The position numbers and the translations under genes are program-made. The notes beneath the pieces are model-generated. The model did no database searches and was not told the DNA's origin. It was given only the letters and a program-made list of their open reading frames with translations. Below, in pieces: positions 28,003-37,714 of a stretch of DNA of 64,000 nucleotides (its first letter is position 1; each line of letters starts with the position of its first letter). This stretch comes from Streptomyces sp. Q6 (GTDB lineage Bacteria; Actinomycetota; Actinomycetes; Streptomycetales; Streptomycetaceae): positions 5,580,001 through 5,644,000 of the forward strand of contig NZ_CP146022.1 in assembly GCF_036967205.1 (NCBI RefSeq), given 5' to 3'.

Positions 28003-28160
28003 CGCCTCGTCGAGGGGCGGCGGTCGGGCGACGGGAGGACGGGGCGGAGCCTGCTGAGGTTCCGGTTGCGTAACCGGACCCCTGCGGCGAGCGTTGACAC
28101 TGCGGATGGTTAATCTGCTGATCAGTCAGTTGCGGTCGCTCATGGGGTCGGGAGGTCCGT

Positions 28161-28325
28161 ATGGCAGTGCTCATGTGGCTGCTCATTCCGGTTGTCGCCG
28201 CGGTCGGCGCCGGGTTGTGGGGAACGTGGGCCGGTCGCAATCGCCACAAGACCGGTGACGTGACCGAGCTCAGCGGCTACGCGCGCTTCCGCGAAGCCAT
28301 GGAGAAGTCCCACTCGGGCACCTGA
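28161..28325 (+). CDS. Small single-pass membrane protein, unknown function
   Basis: 54 residues from ATG 28161 with GGGAGG seven bases upstream. MAVLMWLLIPVVAAVGAGLW is a membrane helix right at the start, then a basic stretch (AGRNRHKTGD) and a short soluble tail with ELSGYARFREAMEKSHSGT. The tail resembles small membrane proteins kept next to the Lon-like PDZ protease in streptomycetes. A TTGACA at 28094-28099 may be its -35 box. Ends 57 bp before the protease gene, which seems to have its own start signal. Confidence 0.75.
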   Translation: MAVLMWLLIPVVAAVGAGLWGTWAGRNRHKTGDVTELSGYARFREAMEKSHSGT

Positions 28326-28382
28326 CCTCGTACGGCCCGGCCCCAGGGGTGCGCCTACAGGGGCGTCCCGTACTGTCTTTCC

Positions 28383-29471
28383 ATGCCACGCCGCACTGCG
28401 ACGATGCTCGCCTCGACCTTGATCCTGATCGCGCTGCTGTGCGCGGGGGTTCTCATCAAAGTGCCCTACGCGGAGATGTCCCCGGGACCGACGGTGAACA
28501 CCCTCGCGGACCACGACGGCGAACCCGTGATCCAGATCTCCGGGCACAAGACGTACGAGACGTCGGGGCACCTGAACATGACGACGGTGCGGGTGACCAG
28601 CGCCGACTACAACATGAACCTGGTGTCGGCCGTCTACGGGTGGCTCGCCCACGACAGCATCGTGGTGCCGCACGACACGCTCTACCCCGACGGGCAGACC
28701 GAGGAGCAGTCCTCGCAGGAGAACGCCGAGGAGTTCAGTCAGTCCCAGGAGAGCGCCAAGGTCGCCGCCCTGAACGAGCTGGACATCCCCGTGAAGTCCT
28801 GGGTCATCGTCTCCACCGTCGTCAAGGACAGCCCCGCCGAGGGCGCACTGCACGCCGGTGATGTGATCAAGGCCGTCGACGGCACCAAGGTCACCAAGCC
28901 GGCCGACGTCGCGAAGCTCGTCACGAAGCACAAGGCCGGCGAGAACGTCGTCTTCACCGTCGTCCCCGTCAAGGAGGCGGCCGCCGCCGAGAAGGACGGC
29001 AAGGAGGCGACCCGTACGGAGAATGTGACGATCAAGACGGACAAGGCCGAGGACGGCCGCGCGATCGTCGGCATCCAGGCCGGGACCGACCACACCTTCC
29101 CGTTCCAGATCGACATCAAGCTCGCCGACGTGGGCGGCCCCAGCGCGGGCCTGATGTTCTCCCTCGGCATCGTCGACAAGCTCACGCCCACCGACCTGAC
29201 CGGCGGCAAGTTCGTGGCCGGCACCGGAACCATCGACGACGACGGCAAGGTCGGCCCGATCGGCGGCATCGGGATGAAGACCGTCGGCGCGCGCGACAAG
29301 GGAGCGCAGTACTTCCTCACCCCGAAGGACAACTGCGCCACCGCGGCCAAGGACGTCCCGGACGGGCTCACGCTCGTCAAGGTGAACACCATCGACGACG
29401 CCGTCGACGCGCTCAAGGACATCCGCAGCGGCAACACCGCCGACCTGCCGCAGTGCACCACCAAGGGCTGA
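28383..29471 (+). CDS. Lon-like (S16) membrane serine protease with PDZ domain
   Basis: 362 residues from ATG 28383; TACTGT ends six bases upstream, so it may be leaderless. N-terminal membrane anchor at residues 7-27, an extracytoplasmic region starting VPYAEMSPGPTVN, a PDZ domain at about 125-215 (DSPAEGALHAGDVIKAVDG), then a Lon-type protease domain with the catalytic Ser in GGPSAGLMF (about 253) and the catalytic Lys in GGIGMKTVGA (about 299). These are the YlbL type, processing or degrading membrane and cell-surface proteins. The strong hairpin at 29494 ends the transcript. Confidence 0.92.
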   Translation: MPRRTATMLASTLILIALLCAGVLIKVPYAEMSPGPTVNTLADHDGEPVIQISGHKTYETSGHLNMTTVRVTSADYNMNLVSAVYGWLAHDSIVVPHDTLYPDGQTEEQSSQENAEEFSQSQESAKVAALNELDIPVKSWVIVSTVVKDSPAEGALHAGDVIKAVDGTKVTKPADVAKLVTKHKAGENVVFTVVPVKEAAAAEKDGKEATRTENVTIKTDKAEDGRAIVGIQAGTDHTFPFQIDIKLADVGGPSAGLMFSLGIVDKLTPTDLTGGKFVAGTGTIDDDGKVGPIGGIGMKTVGARDKGAQYFLTPKDNCATAAKDVPDGLTLVKVNTIDDAVDALKDIRSGNTADLPQCTTKG

Positions 29472-29493
29472 CGTTTCGCAGTTCGGAACACGG

Positions 29494-29544
29494 CTCTACG
29501 GAGAGGGGCGCGCCGGGATCTCCCGGCGCGCCCTCTCCGTAGAG
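29494..29544. terminator. Long bidirectional hairpin between convergent genes
   Basis: Stem of about 24 bp with one bulged G (CTCTACGGAGAGGG... and complement), lying between the protease stop and the stop of the PPA1309-type gene. Confidence 0.85.
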
Positions 29545-29554
29545 CGGGAGAACG

Positions 29555-30097
29555 TCACTCGGCGAACGTCGCCGCCAGGGCCTCCGCGAGACCGGGCACC
29601 AGCTTCGCGCCGGTGAGGACCTCCGTCGACGCGTCCTTCTCGCGCAGGCGCAGCGCCGAGTCACGGGTGCCGTCGCGCAGCACACCGACCGTCATCCGGA
29701 CCTCCTGGCGGTCCGGGTGCTCGGCGACCCACTTCGCGAGCTTCTTGTCGCTCAGCCCCTCGGGGACGGACGCCTCTGCGGACGGCGGCAGCATGAGGCG
29801 CTCCACCGTCAGGGCGCAGCCCGCGACGGCGTCGGGCCACGCGATGGTGCCGAGGAACTCGTCCAGCGGCTTTCCGGCAGGGATCTCGTCCTGCTCGATG
29901 GGGGTGAGGCCGGGGGCCTCCTGCTCGCCCTCCAGGCCGAGCTGGGAGGCGAGAGCGGGTTCCTGGGCGCGCAGCGCGGCCGTGTCGACAAGGGCGAAGA
30001 GGCGAGCGGGCTGGTCCCAGCCGAGGCCGGAGGCGTACTCGTCGATCTCGAGTACGGCCCGGGTGAGGGGGCTCGCTGCCATAGGAGTGTTGGGCAT
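29555..30097 (-). CDS. PPA1309-family conserved actinobacterial protein
   Basis: 180 residues. I chose ATG 30097 because AGGA lies eight bases before it; GTG 30103 and ATG 30082 are alternatives. It begins MPNTPMAASPLTRAVLEIDE and contains LGWDQPARLFALVDT, LDEFLGTIAWPDAVAGCAL and a DGTRDSALRLR segment shared by the family. Soluble and acidic, with no catalytic motif visible. Function unknown. Divergent from the large UPF0182 gene, with a 128-bp shared upstream region. Confidence 0.78.
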   Translation of the reverse strand: MPNTPMAASPLTRAVLEIDEYASGLGWDQPARLFALVDTAALRAQEPALASQLGLEGEQEAPGLTPIEQDEIPAGKPLDEFLGTIAWPDAVAGCALTVERLMLPPSAEASVPEGLSDKKLAKWVAEHPDRQEVRMTVGVLRDGTRDSALRLREKDASTEVLTGAKLVPGLAEALAATFAE

Positions 30098-30225
30098 GGT
30101 CACAATCCTGCCTCGTTCCTCCCCCGAAGCGGGAACTGAGTAAAGCGTGAGTAAGTTGCATAGGTGATGGGTCCGCGATCTCGGGGGCCTGACCGATCGA
30201 TTACTGAACTTTCGAGGTGCGCACC

Positions 30226-33192
30226 TTGGCTTTCCAGATGCCGGACCGCGGCGGAGGCCCGACGGGGCCGCGGATCAGAGTGGGCCGACCGTCCCGGCGT
30301 GCCCGGACGCTGCTGCTGACGCTCGGCGTTCTTGCCGTGCTCGGCATGGCGTTCGTCATGTTCGCCGGGTTCTGGACGGACTGGCTCTGGTACCGGTCGG
30401 TCAAGTTCTCGTCCGTGTTCACGACGATGCTGTGGACGAAGATCGGACTCTTCTTCGTCTTCGGTCTGCTCATGGCGCTCGCCGTCGGCGTGAACATCTG
30501 GCTGGCGCACCGGCTGCGCCCGCCGCTCAGCGCCATGTCGATGGAACAGCAGAGCCTCGACCGCTACCGGATGGGCATCGCGCCCTTCAAGAAGTGGTTG
30601 CTGCTCGGGATCACCGCCCTCGTCGGGCTGATCGCGGGCGCCTCGGCGGCCAGCCAGTGGCGCACATGGCTGATGTTCGTGAACGGCGTGCCCTTCGACC
30701 AGAAGGACCCGCAGTTCCACATGGACGTGTCCTTCTACGCGTTCGATCTGCCCTGGTACCGCTTCCTGCTCGGCTTCGGCTTCGCCGCCGCGGTGATCGG
30801 CCTGGTCGCCGCCGCGCTGACGCACTACCTGTACGGCGGGCTGCGCGTCACCAGCCCCGGCGCGCGGGCCACGGCGGCGGCGACGGGTCATCTGTCGGTC
30901 CTGCTCGGCGTGTTCGTCGCCCTGAAGGCCGTCGCGTACTGGCTCGACCGGTACGGGCTCGCGGTGAAGTCGAGCGACTTCAAGGCGACGGACAACTGGA
31001 CGGGCCTGCGCTACGTCGACGCCCAGGCCTACCTGCCGGCGAAGACGATCCTGTTCTGCATCGCCATCATCTGCGCGGTGCTGTTCTTCGCGACGCTGTG
31101 GCGGCGCACCTGGCAGCTCCCGGTCATCGGCTTCGGCCTGATGGTGCTCTCGGCGATCCTGATCGGCGGCCTGTACCCGGCCATCGTCCAGAAGTTCCAG
31201 GTCCAGCCGAACGAGCAGTCCAAGGAAGCCCCGTACATCGAGAAGAACATCGAGGCGACCCGCAAGGCGTACGGCATCGACAAGGCGACGCCCGTCGACT
31301 ACAGCGGCAAGGGTTCGGACAAGGGCACCGCGAAGCAGCGCTCGGACGCCGACTCGGCGGCCAGCTACCGCCTGAACGACCCGAACGTCGTCTCGCCGAC
31401 CTTCCAGCAGCTCGAGCAGCAGCGGAAGTACTACCAGTTCCCGACGACCCTGGACGTGGACCGCTACAACGGCCAGGACACCGTCGTGGGTCTGCGCGAG
31501 CTGAACCTGAGCAAGCTCGACAAGCGCAACTGGATCAACGACCACTTCGTCTACACGCACGGCTACGGAGCCGTGACGGCGCAGGGCACGTCGACGGCCC
31601 AGGGCGCCCCGCAGTTCACCGAGTCCGGCCTGCCCACCGCGGGCGACCTCGGCAGCTACAACCAGCGCATCTACTACGGCGAGAAGACGACGCAGTACTC
31701 GATCGTCGGCGGGCCGCAGAAGGAGCTGGACTACGAGCAGGACGACGGCACGCAGAAGACCACCAGTTACGAGGGCAAGAGCGGCGTCAACCTCTCGAAC
31801 CCGATCAACCGGGCCGCCTACGCGGTGTCCTTCAGCGAGCCGCAGATCCTCTACTCCGGCGCCATCGGCGACGGTTCGCGGATTCTGTACAACCGCACCC
31901 CGAAGGAGCGCGTCGAGGCCGTCGCGCCGTGGCTGACCATCGACGGCGACGCGTACCCGACCGTCGTCGGCGGCAAGATCAAGTGGGTCGTCGACGCGTA
32001 CACGACGTCGAACGGCTACCCGTACGCGTCCCGTACGACGCTCGGGGACACCACGGCTGACTCCCTCAACGAGGCCGACAGTCAGCGCTCCGTGGTGGCC
32101 CAGCAGAACCAGGTCAACTACATCCGCAACTCGGTGAAGGCGACCGTCGACGCGTACACGGGCGAGGTCAAGCTCTACACCTGGGACGACAGCGACCCGG
32201 TCCTGAAGACCTGGAAGAAGGCGTTCCCGGACACGGTCGAACCCAAGAGCGCGATCCCCACGGAGCTGAAGGAGCACCTGCGCTATCCGCAGGACATGTT
32301 CAAGGTCCAGCGTGAACTGCTCTCGCTGTACCACGTGACGAACTCGAACCAGTTCTACAACGCGTCCGACGCCTGGCAGGTCCCGAACGACCCGACCAAG
32401 AAGGACAACAGTCCGGTCCCGCCGTACTACCTGTCCATGAAGATGCCGGGTCAGACCAGCCAGCAGTTCTCGCTGACGACGACGTTCACGCCGAGCGGCA
32501 GGCCCAACCTGCGCGCCTTCATGGCCGTGGACGCCGACGCCACCAGCAAGGACTACGGGACCATAAGGCTCCTGAGAGTCACCGAGGACAAGGTCTACGG
32601 ACCGGAGCAGGTCCAGAACAAGCTCAACTCCTCGAATACCGTGGCGAACTGGGTGCGCGACATGAAGGGCGCCGACTCGACGGTCCTGTACGGCAATCTG
32701 CTGACGGTGCCGCTCGACAAGGGCTTCCTCTACGTCGAGCCGATCTACGCACAGGGCCGCAACGCCGAGTACCCGCTGATGCGCAAGGTGGCCGTCTCGT
32801 ACGGCGACCGGATCGGCTTCGCCAACTCCCTCTCGGAGGCGCTCAACGAGGCCTTCGAAGTGGACGGGGACACCCCGGCCGAGCCGGAGGAGCCCGGTGG
32901 GGACACCACCGAGCCACCGGCGAACTCCACGGTGAAGGAAGCCCTGGCGGACGCCGAGAAGGCCTTCGAGGACGGCCAGAAGGCCCTCAAGGAGGGCGAC
33001 TGGACCGCGTACGGCGAGGCGCAGGACAAGCTGGAGGACGCCCTTCAGCGCGCCGAGAAGGCGCAGTCCGAGGCCGACAAGGCGTCGAGCGGCGACAAGG
33101 ACGCGGACAAGGACGCGGACAAGGACGCGGGCAAGGACGCTGACAAGAGCGCCGACAAGGGCAGTGGGGACAAGGAGGCGGCCGGCGGCTGA
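30226..33192 (+). CDS. UPF0182-family large membrane protein
   Basis: 988 residues. TTG 30226 is preferred: GAGG sits eight bases upstream, and the protein then begins [11 protein letters not shown] as homologues do; GTG 30217 overlaps that ribosome site. Seven or so membrane helices fall in the first 330 residues (first: [20 protein letters not shown]). A large outside domain follows ([25 protein letters not shown]-type repeats absent). The tail of about 110 residues is acidic with [18 protein letters not shown] repeats. The family is found across actinobacteria and has no proven role. An initiator tRNA gene follows 47 bp downstream. Confidence 0.88.
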   Translation: MAFQMPDRGGGPTGPRIRVGRPSRRARTLLLTLGVLAVLGMAFVMFAGFWTDWLWYRSVKFSSVFTTMLWTKIGLFFVFGLLMALAVGVNIWLAHRLRPPLSAMSMEQQSLDRYRMGIAPFKKWLLLGITALVGLIAGASAASQWRTWLMFVNGVPFDQKDPQFHMDVSFYAFDLPWYRFLLGFGFAAAVIGLVAAALTHYLYGGLRVTSPGARATAAATGHLSVLLGVFVALKAVAYWLDRYGLAVKSSDFKATDNWTGLRYVDAQAYLPAKTILFCIAIICAVLFFATLWRRTWQLPVIGFGLMVLSAILIGGLYPAIVQKFQVQPNEQSKEAPYIEKNIEATRKAYGIDKATPVDYSGKGSDKGTAKQRSDADSAASYRLNDPNVVSPTFQQLEQQRKYYQFPTTLDVDRYNGQDTVVGLRELNLSKLDKRNWINDHFVYTHGYGAVTAQGTSTAQGAPQFTESGLPTAGDLGSYNQRIYYGEKTTQYSIVGGPQKELDYEQDDGTQKTTSYEGKSGVNLSNPINRAAYAVSFSEPQILYSGAIGDGSRILYNRTPKERVEAVAPWLTIDGDAYPTVVGGKIKWVVDAYTTSNGYPYASRTTLGDTTADSLNEADSQRSVVAQQNQVNYIRNSVKATVDAYTGEVKLYTWDDSDPVLKTWKKAFPDTVEPKSAIPTELKEHLRYPQDMFKVQRELLSLYHVTNSNQFYNASDAWQVPNDPTKKDNSPVPPYYLSMKMPGQTSQQFSLTTTFTPSGRPNLRAFMAVDADATSKDYGTIRLLRVTEDKVYGPEQVQNKLNSSNTVANWVRDMKGADSTVLYGNLLTVPLDKGFLYVEPIYAQGRNAEYPLMRKVAVSYGDRIGFANSLSEALNEAFEVDGDTPAEPEEPGGDTTEPPANSTVKEALADAEKAFEDGQKALKEGDWTAYGEAQDKLEDALQRAEKAQSEADKASSGDKDADKDADKDAGKDADKSADKGSGDKEAAGG

Positions 33193-33239
33193 CCGGTCAG
33201 GATGCCCCTCCGCGCCGTGGTACGGTTTGGACACAACGG

Positions 33240-33313
33240 CGCGGGGTGGAGCAGCTCGGTAGCTCGCTGGGCTCATAACCCAGAGGTCGCAGGTTCAAAT
33301 CCTGTCCCCGCTA
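33240..33313 (+). tRNA. Initiator tRNA-fMet (CAT), copy 1
   Basis: 74 bases without encoded CCA. Acceptor CGCGGGG pairs with CCCCGCT except for the first pair, a C1-U72 mismatch that marks an initiator. The anticodon stem carries the three G:C pairs GGG/CCC around CTCATAA, anticodon at 33274-33276. Identical to copy 2 at 35515. Confidence 0.95.
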
Positions 33314-33322
33314 CTGATGATC

Positions 33323-33354
33323 GAAGGCTCGGAAGCAGAAGCTTCCGGGCCTTC
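33323..33354 (+). terminator. Terminator of tRNA-fMet copy 1
   Basis: 14-bp stem with one G-T pair (GAAGGCTCGGAAGC / GCTTCCGGGCCTTC) and loop AGAA, ten bases after the tRNA. Confidence 0.8.
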
Positions 33355-33552
33355 GGTGCGTCGGTGCCCCGGACGTCATGAGCCACTGGCATGTGCGATG
33401 CGTGTACCAAGTTCGTGCGAAGACTGCTCCGCCCGGGGGGAGTTGGGAAAATTGTGTTTCACTTGTCGCCCTGTGGGCATGTCGACAAAACGCTGAAGTG
33501 ACCTCACTGGCTGCGGTATACGAGGTGTACCCAGGTTGCAGGTGGTGCGACG

Positions 33553-35378
33553 ATGGACGTTATGGGGGACAAGGCAACTCTGTTGGAGACAGGGCGGTTT
33601 GTGCAGCCGACAGATCGGGACGAACCCGGAGAGGCTGCCGAAGAAGCACGCCAGCGGCTGGCCGCGGAGGCCGGTGACGTCGAGGCGATGAGCGTCCTCG
33701 GCGCCATGCTGCTGCGCCGCGGTGATCTCGACGGAGCGGAGCCCCTGCTGCGCGCTGCCACGGGGGCGGGCGACCGCGCCGCGGCCAACAACCTCGGTGT
33801 CCTCCTGCACACGCGCGGCTACGCGGAAGAGGCCGCCGGCTGGTGGCGGGTCGCCGCCGTCGCCGGTTCGGCCCCCGCCGCGCACGCCCTCGGCCGCTAC
33901 TTCCGCGAGCGCGGCGACGAGCCCGCCGCCGAGTACTGGCTGCGCCAGTCCGCCGAGCAGGGCCACACCCTGGGCGCCTACGCCCTCGCCGACCTCCTGG
34001 AGCACCGCAGCGATGTCGGCGCCGAGCGCTGGATGCGCGTCGCCGCCGAGCGCGGGCACCGCGAGGCCGCGTACCGGCTGGCCCGCGCCCTCGACCGGCA
34101 GGCCGCCCAGCAGGGCCCCGACGACGTCCGCGTACCCGAAGGGCCCGAAGGCGACAGGAAGCCGGCCGTCGAGGCGGAGCAGTGGTACCGGCAGGCCGCC
34201 GCGCGCGGGCACCGCAGGGCCGCGCTGCACCTCGGCTCGATCCTGGAGAAGCGCGGCGCCCTGAAGGAGGCCGGGCGCTGGTACCTGACGTCCGCCAAGG
34301 ACGGCGAGCCGCGCGCGGCGTGCGCCCTGGCGTTCCTGCTGCGCGACGCCGGGGACGAGGAGAGCGCCGCCGTGTGGTGGCTGCGCGCCGCCCAGGACGG
34401 CGACGGGAACGCGGCGAACGCGCTCGGAGCGCTGCACGCCCAGCGTGGTGAGACGCAGACCGCCGAGCGCTGGTACCGCGCCGCCATGGACGCGGGCGAC
34501 AACAACGGCGCGTACAACCTCGGCCTGCTGTGCGCCGAGCAGAAGCGCACCGCGCAGGCCGAGGGCTGGTACCGGCGCGCCGCCTACGCGGGTCACCGCG
34601 AGGCGGCCAACGCGCTGGCCGTGCTGCTCCTCCAGAACGGGGACGCGGTCGGCGCCGAGCCCTGGTTCTCCAAGGCGGCCGAGGCCGGCAGCGTCGACGC
34701 GGCCTTCAACCTCGGGATCCTGTACGCGGGCCGCGAGGACGAGGAGTCGCACCAGAAGGCGCTCCAGTGGTACGAGCGGGCCGCCGCCGGCGGGCACACG
34801 GAGGCCGCGCTCCAGGTCGGCATCGCGCGCCTCCTCGAAGGCGACGAGCAGACCGCCGAGCGGCATCTGCGGTGCGCGGCGGGCGGCGGCAGCGCCGAGG
34901 CGGCCTACCGGCTCGCCTCGCTCCTCGACGTGCGCAGGCCGCCGGAGGTCCGGCACGAGCTGGGCGAGCCCGTCACCGTGAAGAGCGAGTGCGAGGAGTG
35001 GTACGAGCGGGCCGCCGAGCACGGGCACCGGCGCGCGCAGGTGCGTGTCGGCATGCTCGCCGCCGCGCGCGGTGACGTCGTCGAGGCGGCGCGCTGGTAC
35101 CGCGAGGCCGCGGAGGCCGGATCCCGGAACGGGGCGTTCAACCTCGGGCTGCTGCTCGCCCGCGAGGAAGCGAGCCCGAGGCCGCGCTGTGGTGGACGCG
35201 GGCCGCGGACGCCGGGCACGGCCGGGCCGCGCTCCGGCTCGCCCTGCTGCGCGCCCGCCGCGGCGATCTCGTCGAGGGGCAGAAGTGGGCGTCCCGGGCC
35301 GTGGAGCTCGGCCCCGCGGAGGTCGCGGAGCGGGCGGGTCGGCTGCGGGACGCGCTGCGCCAGGAGCTGACCGCGTAG
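33553..35378 (+). CDS. Sel1/TPR-repeat protein (one frameshift near 35170)
   Basis: Starts MDVMGDKATLLETGRFVQPT at ATG 33553 (ATG 33562 also in frame). At least twelve Sel1-like repeats of 34-36 residues follow, each like AEQWYRQAAARGHRRAALHLG, so this is a helical solenoid for protein contacts. The repeats break at REEAS; the same pattern resumes in another frame (EPEAALWWTRAADAGHGRAAL) and ends at 35378 with LRQELTA. Adding one G near 35170 (GAA-GGC) restores about 609 residues; the sequenced frame stops at 35370 after a nonsense tail. No signal peptide. Sel1 proteins act as adaptors; no partner is evident. It lies between two identical initiator tRNA genes. Confidence 0.85.
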
Positions 35379-35514
35379 GCGTCGCGCTCACGCCCGCGCG
35401 CAGGCCCGGACGGGCCCCGGGAGGTGCCCGTCCGGGTGCTCGGGCGGGCGCTCACGGCCCCGCGGGAACGGATTTGCGCTGGTCGGAGGGGTCCCGTAAG
35501 GTTGCGTTCAACGG

Positions 35515-35588
35515 CGCGGGGTGGAGCAGCTCGGTAGCTCGCTGGGCTCATAACCCAGAGGTCGCAGGTTCAAATCCTGTCCCCGCTA
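35515..35588 (+). tRNA. Initiator tRNA-fMet (CAT), copy 2
   Basis: Identical over all 74 bases to the copy at 33240, including the C1-U72 mismatch and the GGG/CCC anticodon stem; anticodon at 35549-35551. No encoded CCA. Confidence 0.95.
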
Positions 35589-35596
35589 CTGAAAGT

Positions 35597-35631
35597 CCTG
35601 AGGCCCGGAGCGTAAAGCTCCGGGCCTCAGG
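35597..35631 (+). terminator. Terminator of tRNA-fMet copy 2
   Basis: Perfect 15-bp stem (CCTGAGGCCCGGAGC and complement) with loop GTAAA. Different in sequence from the terminator of copy 1, so the duplication does not extend past the tRNA. Confidence 0.85.
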
Positions 35632-35665
35632 CGTGTTTCCGGACGGGCTCCGGGATGGCGCGCGG

Positions 35666-36805
35666 TCAGGACGTGTGGCCGACCGCCTCCTCGTACAGTT
35701 TCCTGTCCACCGTCCTGGACTCCGGCAGCGGATCGCCCTCCGCGACCCCCGCCGCCTTGTAGGCGGCCTGGAGCCGGTCCGTCGTGCCGCCGCGGATCTC
35801 CCAGTCCATGCGCAGTGACGGCGTCGACTCCAGGACGTCCTTGTCCGTCTTGAGCAGAGCGGCCAGCTCCGTCACGAACGCGGGGTCCTTCTTGTAGTCG
35901 CCCGGGAAGTACGTGTTCACGGTGCGGATGTACGCGCGCAGGAGGGCGACGCCCGCGTCCGGGTCGTCCTTGAGGAGGTTCGGGCCGAAGAGGAGGCCGC
36001 CGAGCGGTTCGCCCTGGGGCTGGCCGCCGAGGAACGCGAAGCGCTGGTCGCCGTCGATCCTGCGCCAGACGGGGTCGAGCAGCCAGGCCGAGTCGACGCC
36101 GCCGTTCTGGAGCGCGGTCAGGACGTCGGCCGAGCCGAGCTGCTGGAACCGGATCTTGTCGAGGCCGCCGCCGTGCTTCTTCAGCGCGGTGTTCATGGGG
36201 TACGAGATGACGGATCCCTTGCCGATCATCGTGCCCAGCTTCCGCCCCGCCATGGGGACGTGCGACGCGGACTGCCCGTCCTTCAGGCGTACCCACAGGC
36301 CGGACCGCGACTTCGGGTCGGGGGAGAAGTTCCCGGCGACCCACTTGATGTCGAAGCCGCCGAGGATGCCGTTCATGACGGCGGCCTCTGGCGCGGCCCA
36401 CTGGGCGTCGATGTCGCCCTTGGCGAGGAGGGGGAGGGCGTCCGGGGTGGGCAGGACCTTCAAGGTCACATCCAGGCCCTCCTTGGCGAACTCGCCCTTC
36501 TTGAGCGCCATTTCGAGCGGAGCCACGTACTCGGCGCTGAGCGTGCCCGTCGCGATCGTCAGCTTGCGGGTCTTGCCGAGCTTGACGGGGGCGGGGGCGC
36601 CGGAGGCGCAGCGGGCCGGCTTCCGGTCCGGGGCGAGGTCGGCGGGATCGGTCCAGCTCCCCTCGCCGCAGCCCGCGACCGCCTTGATCGTGCGGGGCTT
36701 CGCGGCCGCCGCGTCGGACGCGGCGTCGTTCTTGGCGCACGCCGTCGCCCCGATCAGCAGAGCGCCGGTCACGAGCAGGGTCGTTCCCATGGTTCTGGTG
36801 CGCAT
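35666..36805 (-). CDS. ABC importer substrate-binding lipoprotein (SsuA/NMT1-like)
   Basis: 379 residues from ATG 36805. A lipoprotein signal MRTRTMGTTLLVTGALLIGA ends at the lipobox Cys (ATAC). The mature part reads KLTIATGTLSAEYVAPLEMA and GLDVTLKVLPTPDALPLLAKGDIDAQW, the layout of nitrate/sulfonate/taurine/pyrimidine binding proteins. Third gene of an ATPase-permease-binding protein operon, 42 bp after the permease stop. Two GGAGG sites lie upstream because of a 17-base tandem duplication. Ligand unknown. Confidence 0.87.
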   Translation of the reverse strand: MRTRTMGTTLLVTGALLIGATACAKNDAASDAAAAKPRTIKAVAGCGEGSWTDPADLAPDRKPARCASGAPAPVKLGKTRKLTIATGTLSAEYVAPLEMALKKGEFAKEGLDVTLKVLPTPDALPLLAKGDIDAQWAAPEAAVMNGILGGFDIKWVAGNFSPDPKSRSGLWVRLKDGQSASHVPMAGRKLGTMIGKGSVISYPMNTALKKHGGGLDKIRFQQLGSADVLTALQNGGVDSAWLLDPVWRRIDGDQRFAFLGGQPQGEPLGGLLFGPNLLKDDPDAGVALLRAYIRTVNTYFPGDYKKDPAFVTELAALLKTDKDVLESTPSLRMDWEIRGGTTDRLQAAYKAAGVAEGDPLPESRTVDRKLYEEAVGHTS

Positions 36806-36809
36806 GGAA

Positions 36810-36843
36810 CCTCCGTACACAGCGATCCTCCGTACACAGCGAT
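36810..36843 (-). repeat. 17-base perfect tandem duplication carrying the ribosome site
   Basis: CCTCCGTACACAGCGAT occurs twice back to back (36810-36826 and 36827-36843). On the coding strand each copy has GGAGG; only the proximal one is close enough to ATG 36805 to be used. Confidence 0.95.
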
Positions 36844-36847
36844 GAGG

Positions 36848-37714
36848 TCAGGACTGGCCGCGGCCGCGGTCGCGCGGGGCCCACGGAGTGAGCAACCGGC
36901 CCGCGAGGCGCACCAGTTCGGAGAAGACGACGCCGAGGACGGCCACGCAGACGATGCCGACGAACATCACGTCGTTCTGGAACAGGGCGCGGGCGTCGAA
37001 GATGAGATGGCCGAGGCCGTTCGTCGCCGCTATCTGCTCCGAGGCGACGATGACGAGGACCGCGACGCCCGCCGCGATGCGCGCGCCCACGAGGACGGCG
37101 GGCAGCGAGGCGGGCAGCAGGACGTGGCGGAACATCTGCCAGGGGGAGGCGCCGAAGACCTGGCCCGCGTCGCGGTGTCCGGACGGGACGGAGACGACGG
37201 CCGCCATCGTCGAGATCCATACGAAGAAGAAGACCGTCGCCGCGACGAGCGCGATCTGGGGGCCCTCGCCGAGTCCGAACATGTTGAGGAAGACGGGGAG
37301 CAGGGCCAGTTTCGGGACGACGTAGAGAGCGTCGAGGAGGGGTTCGAGTGCCGCGCGGATCAAGGGGATCGACCCCATGAGGAGGCCCAGGAGGTAGCCC
37401 GCGACGGTGCCGATCGCGTAGCCCGCGAGGACGCGCTTGAGGGTGGCCCGGACGTCGGGCCACAGGTCGCCGGCGGCCGCCCGGTCCCAGCCGTCGGCCA
37501 GGATCGTGGAGGGGGCGGGGTAGACGCGGGCGTCGATCCAGGCCTGCGTCGCCGCCAGCTGCCACAGCAGGACGAGGGCGAGCGGGACGGCGGCGGCGAG
37601 CGAGAGTTCGAGGGCGCGGCGCCTGCGGCGGGTTCGGGCGGGGTGGAGTTCCTGGGGCCCCGGGGCGCGGACCAGGAGGTCGGCGGTGTCCTCGGCGGGG
37701 GCGGTCGTGGTCAT
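36848..37714 (-). CDS. ABC importer permease (SsuC/TauC-like)
   Basis: 288 residues. Start ATG 37714 overlaps the ATPase stop (ATGA), implying coupling. A short basic N-terminus (ARTRRRRRALELSL) precedes six or so membrane helices. The cytoplasmic loop motif for ATPase contact is visible as DAGQVFGASPWQMFRHVLLPASLPAVLVG, the usual EAA region. Belongs to the sulfonate/nitrate/taurine permease group and is encoded with the ATPase and lipoprotein on either side. Confidence 0.88.
   Translation of the reverse strand: MTTTAPAEDTADLLVRAPGPQELHPARTRRRRRALELSLAAAVPLALVLLWQLAATQAWIDARVYPAPSTILADGWDRAAAGDLWPDVRATLKRVLAGYAIGTVAGYLLGLLMGSIPLIRAALEPLLDALYVVPKLALLPVFLNMFGLGEGPQIALVAATVFFFVWISTMAAVVSVPSGHRDAGQVFGASPWQMFRHVLLPASLPAVLVGARIAAGVAVLVIVASEQIAATNGLGHLIFDARALFQNDVMFVGIVCVAVLGVVFSELVRLAGRLLTPWAPRDRGRGQS

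Noticed and set aside
30100-33276. 1058-residue open frame opposite the UPF0182 gene
   Set aside because: Antisense shadow: it covers the whole plus-strand gene, has no ribosome site and would read through the tRNA promoter region.
33376-35391. 671-residue minus-strand frame over the Sel1 gene
   Set aside because: Regular repeats in it merely mirror the Sel1 repeats of the plus strand.
33240-35588. Mobile element inserted between two tRNA genes
   Set aside because: No integrase, no direct repeats other than the tRNA genes themselves, and the Sel1 gene has normal base composition.
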